DNA from: CAXXOK01 sp964584315
Lineage (GTDB): Bacteria; Bacillota; Clostridia; Christensenellales; Aristaeellaceae
Direction of reading: 5' to 3'
Length of the DNA stretch: 64,000 nt
Assembly (NCBI GenBank): GCA_964584315.1
Contig: CAZOZO010000004.1
Coordinates: forward strand, 62,001 to 126,000
The position numbers were made by a program, and so were the translations under genes. This document shows positions 9,060-17,229 of the stretch, one piece after another. Numbering within the stretch: position 1 is the first letter of the stretch; each line of letters opens with the position of its first letter. The notes under the pieces were generated by a model. The model was not told the origin of the DNA. It saw nothing but the letters and a program-made list of their open reading frames with translations, and did not search any database.

Positions 9060-9775
9060 ATTATGCCTCCCGCCTTTTGGCGCTTGCTTACTTCGTCCCA
9101 TGCCCTGCGCACGCTGGCCACCATGTCGCGCACCGCCCACTCCGGGCTTGGCGCGGTGCATACGCCCGAGGCCGCGCCCGTTGCCTCCGCGCCCGCGAGG
9201 ATCAGCTCGTATACCTGCTGCCCGCTGGTGATGCCCGCTGCCTGTTCCACCAGAATGCGGCTGTCCACTGCCTTGATGGCTTGGATCATCTGCCGCACAT
9301 AGGCCATGTCGCTCGGCTGGCCGCTGCCGATGAGCGCCGTAGGCTCGGGATTGATGATATCGGGGCTGAACTGTGCGATGGCACGGGCCTCGGCCACCGT
9401 GTCGGCACAGGCGAACGTGAGCAGGTCCAGCTCATTGGCACGCTCGATGGTCTTTTGGATGGCGGAAAGCGTCATGGGGCGCTCGCAGTGGTTGAGTACC
9501 ACGCCCCGTGCGCCAGCCGCCGCGATCGCCTCGGGCAGCACATCCGCCATGCCGCGTCCGGGGCGCAGCGTATCCATGTACGGGGCCAGCACGATCAGGC
9601 GGCGGGTGTTCTCCGCCACACGGCGAATGTCGGTATACGGGGCAATGAACAGCACGTCGATATCATAGGCGATAGCGGCTTCGTCTGCCGCCTTGGCCAA
9701 CCTGAGCACCGCGTCGCCGTACAGGTAATTCTTGACGCCTACCTCAAAGAACGGGGTTCTGATGCTGGCTTTCAT
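9056..9775 (-). CDS. Triose-phosphate-isomerase-like protein (archaeal-type TIM)
   Basis: A 239-aa protein of the triose-phosphate isomerase superfamily that resembles short archaeal TIMs more than standard bacterial ones. The catalytic histidine lies in VLNHCERPM and the catalytic glutamate in NPEPTALIGSG; the phosphate-binding end reads AEATGAASGV. The N-terminal lysine motif is VKNYLYG rather than NWKMN, so specificity may differ. Being the first gene of a sugar operon argues for isomerising a dedicated sugar phosphate rather than housekeeping glycolysis. EryH-type TIM homologues in tetritol catabolism are a precedent. The ATG at 9775 follows AAAGGCGG. Confidence 0.8.
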   Translation of the reverse strand: MKASIRTPFFEVGVKNYLYGDAVLRLAKAADEAAIAYDIDVLFIAPYTDIRRVAENTRRLIVLAPYMDTLRPGRGMADVLPEAIAAAGARGVVLNHCERPMTLSAIQKTIERANELDLLTFACADTVAEARAIAQFSPDIINPEPTALIGSGQPSDMAYVRQMIQAIKAVDSRILVEQAAGITSGQQVYELILAGAEATGAASGVCTAPSPEWAVRDMVASVRRAWDEVSKRQKAGGII

Positions 9776-9918
9776 GGCTCTGGCCGCCTTTGCGCCGCCC
9801 GGTTTGCAGTGTGCAAACGTGCGTCGGGTGATATGCTGATGAGGAAAGAACGCAGGCATCGAGCGTCGCGCACCCGGCACACAAAACAGCAAACGGGGTG
9901 TGGGCTCTTTGTAACTGC

Positions 9919-9946
9919 ATTGTAGCACAAGTTGATCGAATGTCAA
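9919..9946 (-). promoter_or_regulatory. Sigma-A promoter of the TIM/UPF0047/kinase operon
   Basis: Read on the minus strand, TTGACA (9941-9946) and TACAAT (9919-9924) are separated by 16 nt. The spacer contains TTCGATCAA, one copy of the repeated operator-like motif, so a repressor bound there would block the promoter directly. The first gene starts about 145 nt downstream at 9775. Confidence 0.8.
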
Positions 9947-10095
9947 TATTAACTTTCAAAATATGAGAGATAATTTGCGAATAACGATCAAAAATGCGTC
10001 AAATAGTGATTGAAAAACGCGCGTTAACGCGAGTGCAAGCAAGTAATCGATGCGATAGCCGGTGAATTGATCGAAATATTGTAATTTTGATCGAT
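9932..10095. promoter_or_regulatory. Four operator-like TTGATCG(A/T) sites
   Basis: The 400-bp gene-free region 9776-10175 carries TTGATCGAA at 9932-9940 and 10067-10075 and TTGATCGAT at 10087-10095. An inverted copy (CGATCAA) lies at 9985-9991. One copy lies inside the promoter of the divergent operon and two lie just upstream of the regulator promoter. The arrangement fits DNA looping or co-operative binding by the DeoR-family protein encoded next door. The link to that protein is inferred from proximity. Confidence 0.65.
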
Positions 10096-10111
10096 TTGTG
10101 TAATGCGCATA

Positions 10112-10140
10112 TTGACATTATTCGCGCGGGAAGTTATCAT
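10112..10140 (+). promoter_or_regulatory. Sigma-A promoter of the DeoR-family regulator gene
   Basis: TTGACA (10112-10117) and TATCAT (10135-10140) are separated by 17 nt. Initiation near 10147 would leave a leader of about 30 nt before the ATG at 10176. This argues against the earlier in-frame ATG at 10152. Confidence 0.78.
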
Positions 10141-10175
10141 GGAATTATCAATTGCGGAGCGGAAGGGAACCGATT

Positions 10176-10952
10176 ATGAACAAAATCGATCAGCGCAGGA
10201 AAGAGATCATGGAGATGCTGCTTTTATCCGAGTCGGTTTCGGTGAGCGAAATCGCCGCCAAGCTTGGCATTTCGCTGCCCACGGCGCGCAGGCTCTGCGT
10301 GCAGATGGCCGACGAGGGCAAGGTGGCGCGCGTGCGAGGCGGCCTGAAGCAACTGCCGCAGAGCCGAAGCAACTACTCCTTCGACTCGCTGCGCAACGAG
10401 CATGTGGAGGAGAAGGCCCGCATCGCCAGATACGCCGCCACGCTGATCCAGAACAATCAGGTGGTGTTTCTGGAATCGGGCACCACTCTGCGGCATTTCG
10501 CCATTGCGCTGGCGGAGCGCATCCGCAGCGGAGAGCTGTCCAACGTGGTCGTTTTTACCAACTCGCTGGTCAATCTGGACATCCTCTACCCCGTCACCAA
10601 CATACAGATGATCGGCGGGCTGTACCGCGACGAGCGCAAGGATTTTGTGGGGTACTTAAGCGAGCTGTCACTCAAGGGGCTGCGCTTCAACTATTGTTTC
10701 GTGGGGGCGGACGCCGTCTCCCTGACCGACGGGGTCATGGCCATCGACATGGACACCGTGCGCTTTGACGCGGAGCTGGTGACCCACGCAGAAAAGACCG
10801 TGATTCTTGCGCACTCCGAGAAGTTTAAAAAGCACTCGCTGATCTCGTATGTCGATGTTTCCAAGGTGGATTACCTGATTACCGACAGCGGGCTGGAGAA
10901 GGCGATCGCGGACGAATACCACCGCCGCGGCATCCCGCTGACGATGGTGTGA
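10176..10952 (+). CDS. DeoR family transcriptional regulator
   Basis: A 258-aa DeoR-type repressor. The N-terminal winged helix-turn-helix is seen as VSEIAAKLGISLPTARRLC (residues about 22-42), followed by a sugar-phosphate-sensing DeoR C-terminal domain (IQNNQVVFLESGTT, then DAVSLTDGVMA). DeoR proteins normally respond to a phosphorylated pathway intermediate. The start is the ATG at 10176 behind GGAAGGG. It is divergent from the UPF0047/kinase/isomerase/GH4 operon and probably represses it through the TTGATCGA sites. It ends in its own terminator (11004-11035), so it is monocistronic. Confidence 0.9.
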   Translation: MNKIDQRRKEIMEMLLLSESVSVSEIAAKLGISLPTARRLCVQMADEGKVARVRGGLKQLPQSRSNYSFDSLRNEHVEEKARIARYAATLIQNNQVVFLESGTTLRHFAIALAERIRSGELSNVVVFTNSLVNLDILYPVTNIQMIGGLYRDERKDFVGYLSELSLKGLRFNYCFVGADAVSLTDGVMAIDMDTVRFDAELVTHAEKTVILAHSEKFKKHSLISYVDVSKVDYLITDSGLEKAIADEYHRRGIPLTMV

Positions 10953-11003
10953 CCGACGATGGGGCAGGCAAGGCTTTGCAGCCGCCCGCCCCACACCGCG
11001 GGC

Positions 11004-11035
11004 AAAGGCCGCGCTCCTTTTGGGGCGCGGCCTTT
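11004..11035 (+). terminator. Terminator after the DeoR regulator
   Basis: An 11-bp perfect stem (11004-11014 with 11025-11035) extends inward by three pairs to a short T-rich loop. The right arm ends in TTT. It lies 52 nt after the regulator stop codon. Confidence 0.7.
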
Positions 11036-11060
11036 GTGCGCGCTTTGGCCATGCCTGCCG

Positions 11061-11096
11061 CCTCGCTTGTATGCAAGCGAGGATTCGTGATATGAT
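11061..11096 (+). promoter_or_regulatory. Probable promoter with overlapping 9-bp inverted repeat
   Basis: TTGTAT (11067-11072) and TATGAT (11091-11096) are 18 nt apart upstream of the sensor kinase gene. A perfect 9-bp inverted repeat (CCTCGCTTG at 11061-11069 and its complement at 11074-11082, 4-nt centre) covers the -35 element. It could be an operator. Confidence 0.55.
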
Positions 11097-11188
11097 GCCC
11101 GTAGCAAACAAACCTTGACGGCGAAGCGCGACCCGCGCTGCTTCGAATATCCGAATTCCGGAGCCGCCGCCATGGGAGGAGGATATCC

Positions 11189-12943
11189 GTGCCTGAAATG
11201 ACCGCCCTCCGCCTGCGCAGCTCCATCCGGCCAAAGCTTTTTTGGGGGATGCTGCTGGTCATGCTTGTGCTTATCCTGCTGGTCACGTTCTTTTCCGTGC
11301 GCACGACCTATCAGGCGATGTACGACCAACTGATCGAAAACAAGCGCACGGGCATCGACTGGCTGTCCAAAAGGCTGAGCCTGCTGCTGACAGAGTATAC
11401 CGAGACGTTTTACGGCTTTGAGGTGAACAAGGAGATCAAGGCAGACCTGCAAAATTGGTGCGCGCCGGGCGGGTCGCTTGGCTACGAGGCCAAGTGGCGC
11501 ATCATCAGCGAGTTGAACGGCATGATGGGCATGAACGCAGCCATCAACACCATCGAGGTCTACAACCTTGTGGGGGGCGACGCGCTGGCCGCCCGCCGCT
11601 CCGGCGCGACCGTGGCCGAGACGGGCGACCGGCTGGCCTTCTGGACGGCGCGGGACGCGGCACTGCAAACCAACCTGGTCATCTACCGGCAAGGGCAGGA
11701 GCTGCTGCTGTGCCACCGGATCAACCGTTTTGAAACGGGCGCGCCGCTGGCGCTGGTCGTGTTCCATGTCAAGAGCTCCGCGCTGGAGGATATCCTGCGC
11801 GACATGCGCGCCTCGGAGGATGAGGGCATCTTCCTGTTCAATGACGAGAGCGCGCCCGTAAGCCAGAGCGTGGGCGCGGGCATGGCCATCGACGCGGCGC
11901 ACGCGGGCGCGCGCCTGCGCGAAGCGGCGCAAAGCGGCGAGATGACCGCGGATGACAATTTCTGGTTTTACCGCAGCGCAGGGCGTGACAAGCTGGCCAT
12001 TTTGCAGGTGCTGCCGCGCAGCGTGATCACCGCCGTGGTAGGCAAGAACCTGCTGGTGGGCCTGTTGGCTGCTGCGGCGGCGGTGCTGGCGGCGGTGGGC
12101 TTCTCGCTGCTGTTTTCACGGGTGGTCAGCAGGCCCATCGTGGCGCTGGCCGCGAAGATGCGCAGCGTGACCATCCGCGATTACGACGCGGGCGGAGGTA
12201 CCCGACGCGGCGACGAGGTCGGCCTTCTCGAGAGCAGCTTCGACACCATGGTGCAGCGCAATCAGGAGCTGATCGCCCAGAAGTTTCAAACCCGTATCGA
12301 GAAGCGCAGTGCACAGCTGCGGGCGCTGCAGGCGCAGATCAACCCGCACTTTATGTACAACACCCTCCAGATCATCGGCGGCATGGCCATCAAGAAGGAC
12401 GCGCCGGAGATTTACGACGTGACCGTGGAGCTGAGCGACATCATGCGCTACAGCCTCTCCTTCTGCAAGGAGATGGTGCCGCTTCGGGAGGAGTTGCGGT
12501 ACCTGGACAGCTACCTGAGCATCCAGAACCGGCGCTTTGGCGAACGCATTCAAATCAAAAAGAGTATTGACGAAGCCCTGATGGATTGCCTGATTCCCAA
12601 GCTGATTCTCCAGCCATTGGTCGAAAACAGCCTGGAGCACGGCTTGAGCGGCAAAGGCGGCGCTTGGTGTGTGGAAATCACGGGCACGCTGGAAGGCGGC
12701 GATATGCTGCTGTCCGTTTCAGACAACGGCCTTGGCATGGATGCGGAGCGGCTCGCCTACATCCGCGCGGAGATCGCCAAGGGGGTGGACAACGCCATCG
12801 CCTCCAGCGCGCACATCGGGCTGGTGAATGTGAACAGCCGCATCCGTCTCAAATACGCTGGGCGGTTCGGCGTAACGGTGGATAGCGTGCAGGGCGAGGG
12901 CACGCGCGTGGGCATCCGCATGCCCGCGCAATGGGAGGAATGA
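11189..12943 (+). CDS. Sensor histidine kinase, YesM type
   Basis: A 584-aa membrane kinase starting at GTG (11189), 6 nt after AGGAGG. A transmembrane helix spans residues about 17-36. A large extracytoplasmic sensing domain follows, then a second helix (about 286-306), a HAMP linker, and a cytoplasmic His_kinase domain with the phospho-acceptor His387 in QINPHFMYNTLQ. The ATPase domain includes VENSLEHG and SDNGLGMD. It overlaps the start region of the partner response regulator. YesM/YesN pairs usually sense extracellular sugars and activate an adjacent binding-protein transporter, which here begins at 14120. Confidence 0.93.
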   Translation: MPEMTALRLRSSIRPKLFWGMLLVMLVLILLVTFFSVRTTYQAMYDQLIENKRTGIDWLSKRLSLLLTEYTETFYGFEVNKEIKADLQNWCAPGGSLGYEAKWRIISELNGMMGMNAAINTIEVYNLVGGDALAARRSGATVAETGDRLAFWTARDAALQTNLVIYRQGQELLLCHRINRFETGAPLALVVFHVKSSALEDILRDMRASEDEGIFLFNDESAPVSQSVGAGMAIDAAHAGARLREAAQSGEMTADDNFWFYRSAGRDKLAILQVLPRSVITAVVGKNLLVGLLAAAAAVLAAVGFSLLFSRVVSRPIVALAAKMRSVTIRDYDAGGGTRRGDEVGLLESSFDTMVQRNQELIAQKFQTRIEKRSAQLRALQAQINPHFMYNTLQIIGGMAIKKDAPEIYDVTVELSDIMRYSLSFCKEMVPLREELRYLDSYLSIQNRRFGERIQIKKSIDEALMDCLIPKLILQPLVENSLEHGLSGKGGAWCVEITGTLEGGDMLLSVSDNGLGMDAERLAYIRAEIAKGVDNAIASSAHIGLVNVNSRIRLKYAGRFGVTVDSVQGEGTRVGIRMPAQWEE

Positions 12944-12945
12944 GC

Positions 12946-14019
12946 ATGGGCTATCAAGTGGTGATCATCGACGACGAGCCGTGGACGCGCGAAGTGCTTC
13001 GCAGCCTGGGCGAGTGGAACCGGCTTGGCCTCAAGGTGGTGGGGGAGGCGTCGGACGGGGAGAGCGGCCTTTTGCTCATCCGCCAGCTCCGGCCCGACAT
13101 CGTGCTGACCGACATCAAAATGCCCGTGATGGGCGGTATCGAGCTGACCGAGGCCCTGCGCAAGACCGACGCGCGCACCCGCGTGATCATGGTGAGCGGC
13201 TATGACGATTTTGCTTATGTGCGCAGCGCCATGCGTATGGACGCGACGGATTACCTGCTCAAACCCGTGAAGGCGGGGGAGTTGAACGCACAGTTACAAA
13301 AGTGCATCGACCAGCTGGAACATACGCAGCCGGATACTGTGGCGCAGGATGTGAGCGGCTTTCTGGACGCGCCTTGGGTGAAAAATTACATGCCGCTTCG
13401 CACGGCTTTGCAGGCGCAGCTCGCCGCGGGGGACGCGGCGGCGATCGCGGCGACGCTAAACCATCTGCGGGCAATCGTGGCGCCGCAGCCGAGCCGTGCG
13501 CTCTTGATCGCCCTGTATTACGACCTTTTGGGTATGCTCGAGCGGCACGTGGTGGCGGCGGGTTACCGGATCGGCGAGGTGATCGGCGGCGGAGGCGTTG
13601 TTTTCAGCGGGGAGACAGGGCTTGCGGATGTGCTTGCGCATGTGCAGGCGCAATACCGCGAAGCGCTTGACAGGCTGCAAGCGCTCATCAGAGGGCAACG
13701 GGGCCTGAACATGGCGCAGGTGGAGCAGTACGCGCAGGCGCACGCGGAGCAGGGGCTCACGCTGGAGCAGACGGCGCGGCAATTTTTCATCACGCCGGAG
13801 TACCTGAGCAAGGCGTTCAAGGCACATGCAGGCATTGGCTTTTCGGAGTATGTGCTGGGCTTGCGGATGAAGCGGGCGTTGGCGCTACTGGAAGCCGGCG
13901 TCGCGCCTAAGGAACTGCATACGGCGCTGGGCTTTTCCGAGCAGGCGAACTTCTACCGCGCGTTTAAGCGGCATTTTGGGCTGACGCCGGGCGAGATGCA
14001 AAAAAAGATTAAAAATTGA
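12946..14019 (+). CDS. AraC-type response regulator, YesN type
   Basis: A 357-aa response regulator. The receiver domain (residues 1-120) has the acidic pair in VVIIDDEP, the phospho-acceptor aspartate in DIVLTDIKMP and the conserved lysine in LLKPVKAG. The C-terminal 100 residues form an AraC double helix-turn-helix (LTLEQTARQFFITPEYLSKA, then HTALGFSEQANFYRAFKRH). Three in-frame ATGs lie at 12931, 12940 and 12946; only 12946 is correctly spaced (7 nt) from GGGAGG. The kinase stop overlaps this start region. It probably activates the transporter and GH5 genes that follow. Confidence 0.92.
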   Translation: MGYQVVIIDDEPWTREVLRSLGEWNRLGLKVVGEASDGESGLLLIRQLRPDIVLTDIKMPVMGGIELTEALRKTDARTRVIMVSGYDDFAYVRSAMRMDATDYLLKPVKAGELNAQLQKCIDQLEHTQPDTVAQDVSGFLDAPWVKNYMPLRTALQAQLAAGDAAAIAATLNHLRAIVAPQPSRALLIALYYDLLGMLERHVVAAGYRIGEVIGGGGVVFSGETGLADVLAHVQAQYREALDRLQALIRGQRGLNMAQVEQYAQAHAEQGLTLEQTARQFFITPEYLSKAFKAHAGIGFSEYVLGLRMKRALALLEAGVAPKELHTALGFSEQANFYRAFKRHFGLTPGEMQKKIKN

Positions 14020-14119
14020 CAATAAAGTACATCGCCTTTTGCCAATGACGTGCCGCCTTGTGCGGTGTATGCTTGAGCCAAGGTCGAAATTGAACCAAAA
14101 CACGAAGGAGGGTACTACC

Positions 14120-15361
14120 TTGAAAAAAACACTGTCAATCCTGCTGGCGCTGGCCATGATGCTAGGCATGACCGCCGTAGCTGTGGCCGAGGCGCCCCGC
14201 GAGGCCGAACTCAACATCATGATGAGCTTCCCGCAATACATGGAGCAGTGGGAAACCTACGCAAGCCAGTTTGAAGCCAAAATGCTGGCGGAGCAAAACA
14301 TCAAGGTGTCCGTGAACATCGAAATGCCAAGCTCCGACCAATACGACAACGTTCTGCAGGCGCGGCTTGCGGGCGACGACGCGCCCGACCTTTACACGCT
14401 GCACTGCAACAACATCGGCCTGTACAATAAAGCGGGCTACCTGACCGACCTGACCGCCCAGCCGCTGAGCGCGAAGCTGTATGAGAACGTGCGCGCCACC
14501 GTCAGCGTGGATGGCAAGGTGATGGCGGTGCCGCTTGAGAGCATGGCCTGGGGCGTGCTCTACAACAAGGACATCTTCGAGGCCGCGGGCGTGGCTGTGC
14601 CCGGCACGCTTACCGAGCTCAAAGCCGTATGCGAAACCCTGAAGGCGAAGGGCTACACCCCCTTCATGCTGGCCTTTCAGGAGCAGTGGGTGCCGCAGCT
14701 GATGACCGCGCTGACCCTTGGCGGTCTTGTGAGCGGCGAAAAGACCGACTGGCTCACCCGTATGTACGCGGATCAGGGCAGCTACGAGGAAGTGCGCTCC
14801 ATCTTCGACGTGATCGACGTGATCATGCAAAACGGCACCGAGCGTGCCATGGAGGAAGGTTCCCAGCAGGGCGCGGCGGATTTCGCCACCGGCAAGGCTG
14901 CGATGTTCGTGCAGGGCACGTGGGCTGCCAGCACCATCATGGAAACCAACCCCGATATGAAGCTGGGCGTGTATGCCCTGCCCGTGAACGACGATGTCAA
15001 CTGCACGCGCGTCAACCTGTCCACCTCCACCACGCTGGCCGTGTACCCGGGCACCAAGGAGATGGATCTGGCGCTGGCGTTTGCCAACTACGTGCTGGAC
15101 GATGCCGATTCCTCCGCGCTGTTTGAGGCCTGCGGCTTCAACCCGCTGGCGACATGCCACACCTTCAGCCCCTCCTACTGGGTGGCGGATGCCTCCAAGT
15201 ACGTGGCGGACGGACGCGCCTATCAGGACCTTGTGCTGCCCAACTCCGTGACCGACGAGCAGGGCAAGCTGCTGCAGGAATACTACGTAGGCAATGTGAC
15301 CGTGGATCAGATCGTGGAGCGGCTGGACGCGGCGTTCCAGAGCGCGAACAAGCTGAACTGA
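14120..15361 (+). CDS. Extracellular sugar-binding protein of a CUT1 ABC transporter
   Basis: A family 1 solute-binding protein of 413 aa. I choose the TTG at 14120, 7 nt after GGAGGG. It begins a textbook signal peptide (KKTLSILLALAMMLGM, then AVAVA before EAPRE), whereas upstream in-frame codons give non-signal sequence. The leader has a signal-peptidase-I site and no lipobox cysteine. It follows the YesM/YesN genes by 100 nt and precedes two permeases and a GH5 enzyme, so its ligand is probably a beta-gluco-oligosaccharide or related glycan, by inference from GH5. Confidence 0.9.
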   Translation: MKKTLSILLALAMMLGMTAVAVAEAPREAELNIMMSFPQYMEQWETYASQFEAKMLAEQNIKVSVNIEMPSSDQYDNVLQARLAGDDAPDLYTLHCNNIGLYNKAGYLTDLTAQPLSAKLYENVRATVSVDGKVMAVPLESMAWGVLYNKDIFEAAGVAVPGTLTELKAVCETLKAKGYTPFMLAFQEQWVPQLMTALTLGGLVSGEKTDWLTRMYADQGSYEEVRSIFDVIDVIMQNGTERAMEEGSQQGAADFATGKAAMFVQGTWAASTIMETNPDMKLGVYALPVNDDVNCTRVNLSTSTTLAVYPGTKEMDLALAFANYVLDDADSSALFEACGFNPLATCHTFSPSYWVADASKYVADGRAYQDLVLPNSVTDEQGKLLQEYYVGNVTVDQIVERLDAAFQSANKLN

Positions 15362-15380
15362 ACGGCTGATTAACCGAAAT

Positions 15381-15490
15381 GGGCGGACACAGGCCGCGGC
15401 CAAGAAGCGCCTGCTGTCCGCCCTTTCCATGCCAACGGGGCGCAGCGCGGGCCGGTATCGCAACAGCGCCAACCCGCGCGCCCCGTTGGC
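15381..15490 (+). other. Two strong intercistronic stem-loops after the binding-protein gene
   Basis: The first hairpin pairs 15381-15388 with 15416-15423 and 15390-15394 with 15409-15413, followed by TTTCC. The second pairs 15431-15441 with 15480-15490 and 15445-15451 with 15473-15479. They separate the binding-protein gene from the permease genes. They probably stabilise the upstream message or attenuate the downstream genes, giving excess binding protein. Confidence 0.6.
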
Positions 15491-15519
15491 ACGCCACACT
15501 CCATAAGGCGGTGACCCCC

Positions 15520-16398
15520 ATGAAAAACAGGGCAAAGCAAAACATCTCGCTGCTGATCTGCGTGCTGCCTGCCTTGCTGGTCTACGCGGTCTTCAAACTA
15601 TACCCGGCCCTCTCCGGCGTATATTACGCCATGACGGACTGGAACGGCATCAGCAAAACCTTCTCCTTTGTGGGCCTTGCTAACTTTGCCGAGGTGCTGG
15701 GTGACCTGTATTATTGGAATGCCATGGGCTTTACGCTCAAGTACGTGCTGGTGATGGTGGTGGTCGCCAACGTGCTGGCGCTTTCGCTGGCAGTGGCCAT
15801 CGAGAGCCGCAGGCGCGCCAAGGGCCTGTACCGCACGGTGTTTTACATGCCCAACATGGTCAGTATGGTCATTGGCGGGTATATGTGGATGTTCATCTTC
15901 ACGCGCGTGCTCTACTACATGGCGGACAACTGGGGCTTTGCATTCCTCGACCACAGCTGGATCGGCGACCCGACGTATGCATTTGTCGCCATCATCATCG
16001 TGGCGGCGTGGGGCGCGGTGGGCTACCTGATGATCATCTACATGGCAGCGTTGCAGGGCGTGAGCCCGCAGCTCAAGGAGGCCGCGTACCTCGACGGGGC
16101 GAACGCATGGCAGACCTTCTGGCGCGTCACCTTTCCCATGATCGGCCACGCGCTCACCATCTGCGTGTTTTGGACATTGAACAGCGCATTTCAGGTGTTC
16201 GACGTGGTGTATGTGTTGACCGGCGGCGGGCCCGGGCGCGCCACGCAGAGCGTTGCGCTCAATATCTATGAGGAAGCTTTTCAGGGCAATGTGCGCTTTG
16301 GTTACGCCACGGCCAAGTCCACGGTGCTGTTTTTGATCGTGCTGGCCATCACGGTGGTGCAGCTGCGGCTGATGAAGGGCAGGGAGCAGGAGCTATGA
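15520..16398 (+). CDS. CUT1 sugar ABC transporter permease (MalF type)
   Basis: A 292-aa permease with about six transmembrane segments and the EAA loop EAAYLDGANAWQTFWRVTFP. The start is the ATG at 15520 behind AAGGCGGTG; a GTG at 15511 is possible but overlaps the ribosome site. Its stop overlaps the ATG of the second permease by 4 nt, so the two are coupled. It works with the binding protein at 14120-15361; no ATPase gene is nearby. Confidence 0.92.
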   Translation: MKNRAKQNISLLICVLPALLVYAVFKLYPALSGVYYAMTDWNGISKTFSFVGLANFAEVLGDLYYWNAMGFTLKYVLVMVVVANVLALSLAVAIESRRRAKGLYRTVFYMPNMVSMVIGGYMWMFIFTRVLYYMADNWGFAFLDHSWIGDPTYAFVAIIIVAAWGAVGYLMIIYMAALQGVSPQLKEAAYLDGANAWQTFWRVTFPMIGHALTICVFWTLNSAFQVFDVVYVLTGGGPGRATQSVALNIYEEAFQGNVRFGYATAKSTVLFLIVLAITVVQLRLMKGREQEL

Positions 16399-17225
16399 GG
16401 AAACGACGCTTGCTTGCCGACTGGCTGGTGTATGCCGCCCTGACCCTCGCGGCGCTGTTTACGCTGTTCCCGCTGCTGATGGCGCTGATGAACTCCGTAA
16501 AGACCAACGGCCAGCTGCTGACCGACGTGGTGGGGTTGCCGCAGGGCATCCATTTTGACAACTACGTGCGCACCTGGAACAAGATGCACTATCTGCGCAG
16601 CCTTGGCAATAACCTGTACCTCACGGTGGTCAGCGTATCGCTGATCGTTCTGCTTTCAGCGCTGGCGGGCTGGCGGCTGTGCCGCACCCGGACGCGGCTA
16701 AGCGGCTTGCTGTTCTCACTGTTCGTTTTTTCGATGCTCATCCCGTTCAGCTCCATCATGATACCGCTATACCGCGTGGTGCTGGCGCTCAAGCTCAAAA
16801 ACTCGCTGCTGGGGCTCAGCTTCGTCTACACGGGGCTGGGCGTGAGCATGGCGATATTCCTGTATCACGGCTTTGTCAAGGGCATACCGCTGGAATTGGA
16901 GGAAGCTGCGGCCATCGACGGCTGCAACATGCGCCAGACGTTCTTCCAGATCGTGATGCCCATGCTCACGCCCATCACGGCCACGATCGTGATCACCAAT
17001 GCGCTTTGGATATGGAATGACTTTCTGCTGCCGCTGGTGGTCATCAGCAAAAACGAGCAGTATACGCTGCTGCTGTCGACCAACACGCTCTTTGGGCAGT
17101 ACTCAAGCGACTGGACGGCCATTTTGAGCGCGCTGATCCTCGCGGCGGTGCCGGTGATCCTCTTCTACGCGTTTTTCCAGCGTCGCATTTTGGAAGGCAT
17201 CGCCGATGGCGCAGTGAAGGGGTGA
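16395..17225 (+). CDS. CUT1 sugar ABC transporter permease (MalG type)
   Basis: A 276-aa inner-membrane permease. The EAA loop reads EAAAIDGCNMRQTFFQIVMP and the C-terminus RRILEGIADGAVKG is typical of MalG-like subunits. It overlaps the preceding permease by ATGA. The GH5 gene starts 4 nt after its stop, so transport and hydrolysis are tightly co-expressed. Confidence 0.92.
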   Translation: MRKRRLLADWLVYAALTLAALFTLFPLLMALMNSVKTNGQLLTDVVGLPQGIHFDNYVRTWNKMHYLRSLGNNLYLTVVSVSLIVLLSALAGWRLCRTRTRLSGLLFSLFVFSMLIPFSSIMIPLYRVVLALKLKNSLLGLSFVYTGLGVSMAIFLYHGFVKGIPLELEEAAAIDGCNMRQTFFQIVMPMLTPITATIVITNALWIWNDFLLPLVVISKNEQYTLLLSTNTLFGQYSSDWTAILSALILAAVPVILFYAFFQRRILEGIADGAVKG

Positions 17226-17229
17226 GGGT

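Noticed and set aside
16395..17225. Possible fusion of the second permease with GH5
   Set aside because: A clear TGA at 17223-17225 and a new ribosome site plus ATG at 17230 separate them.
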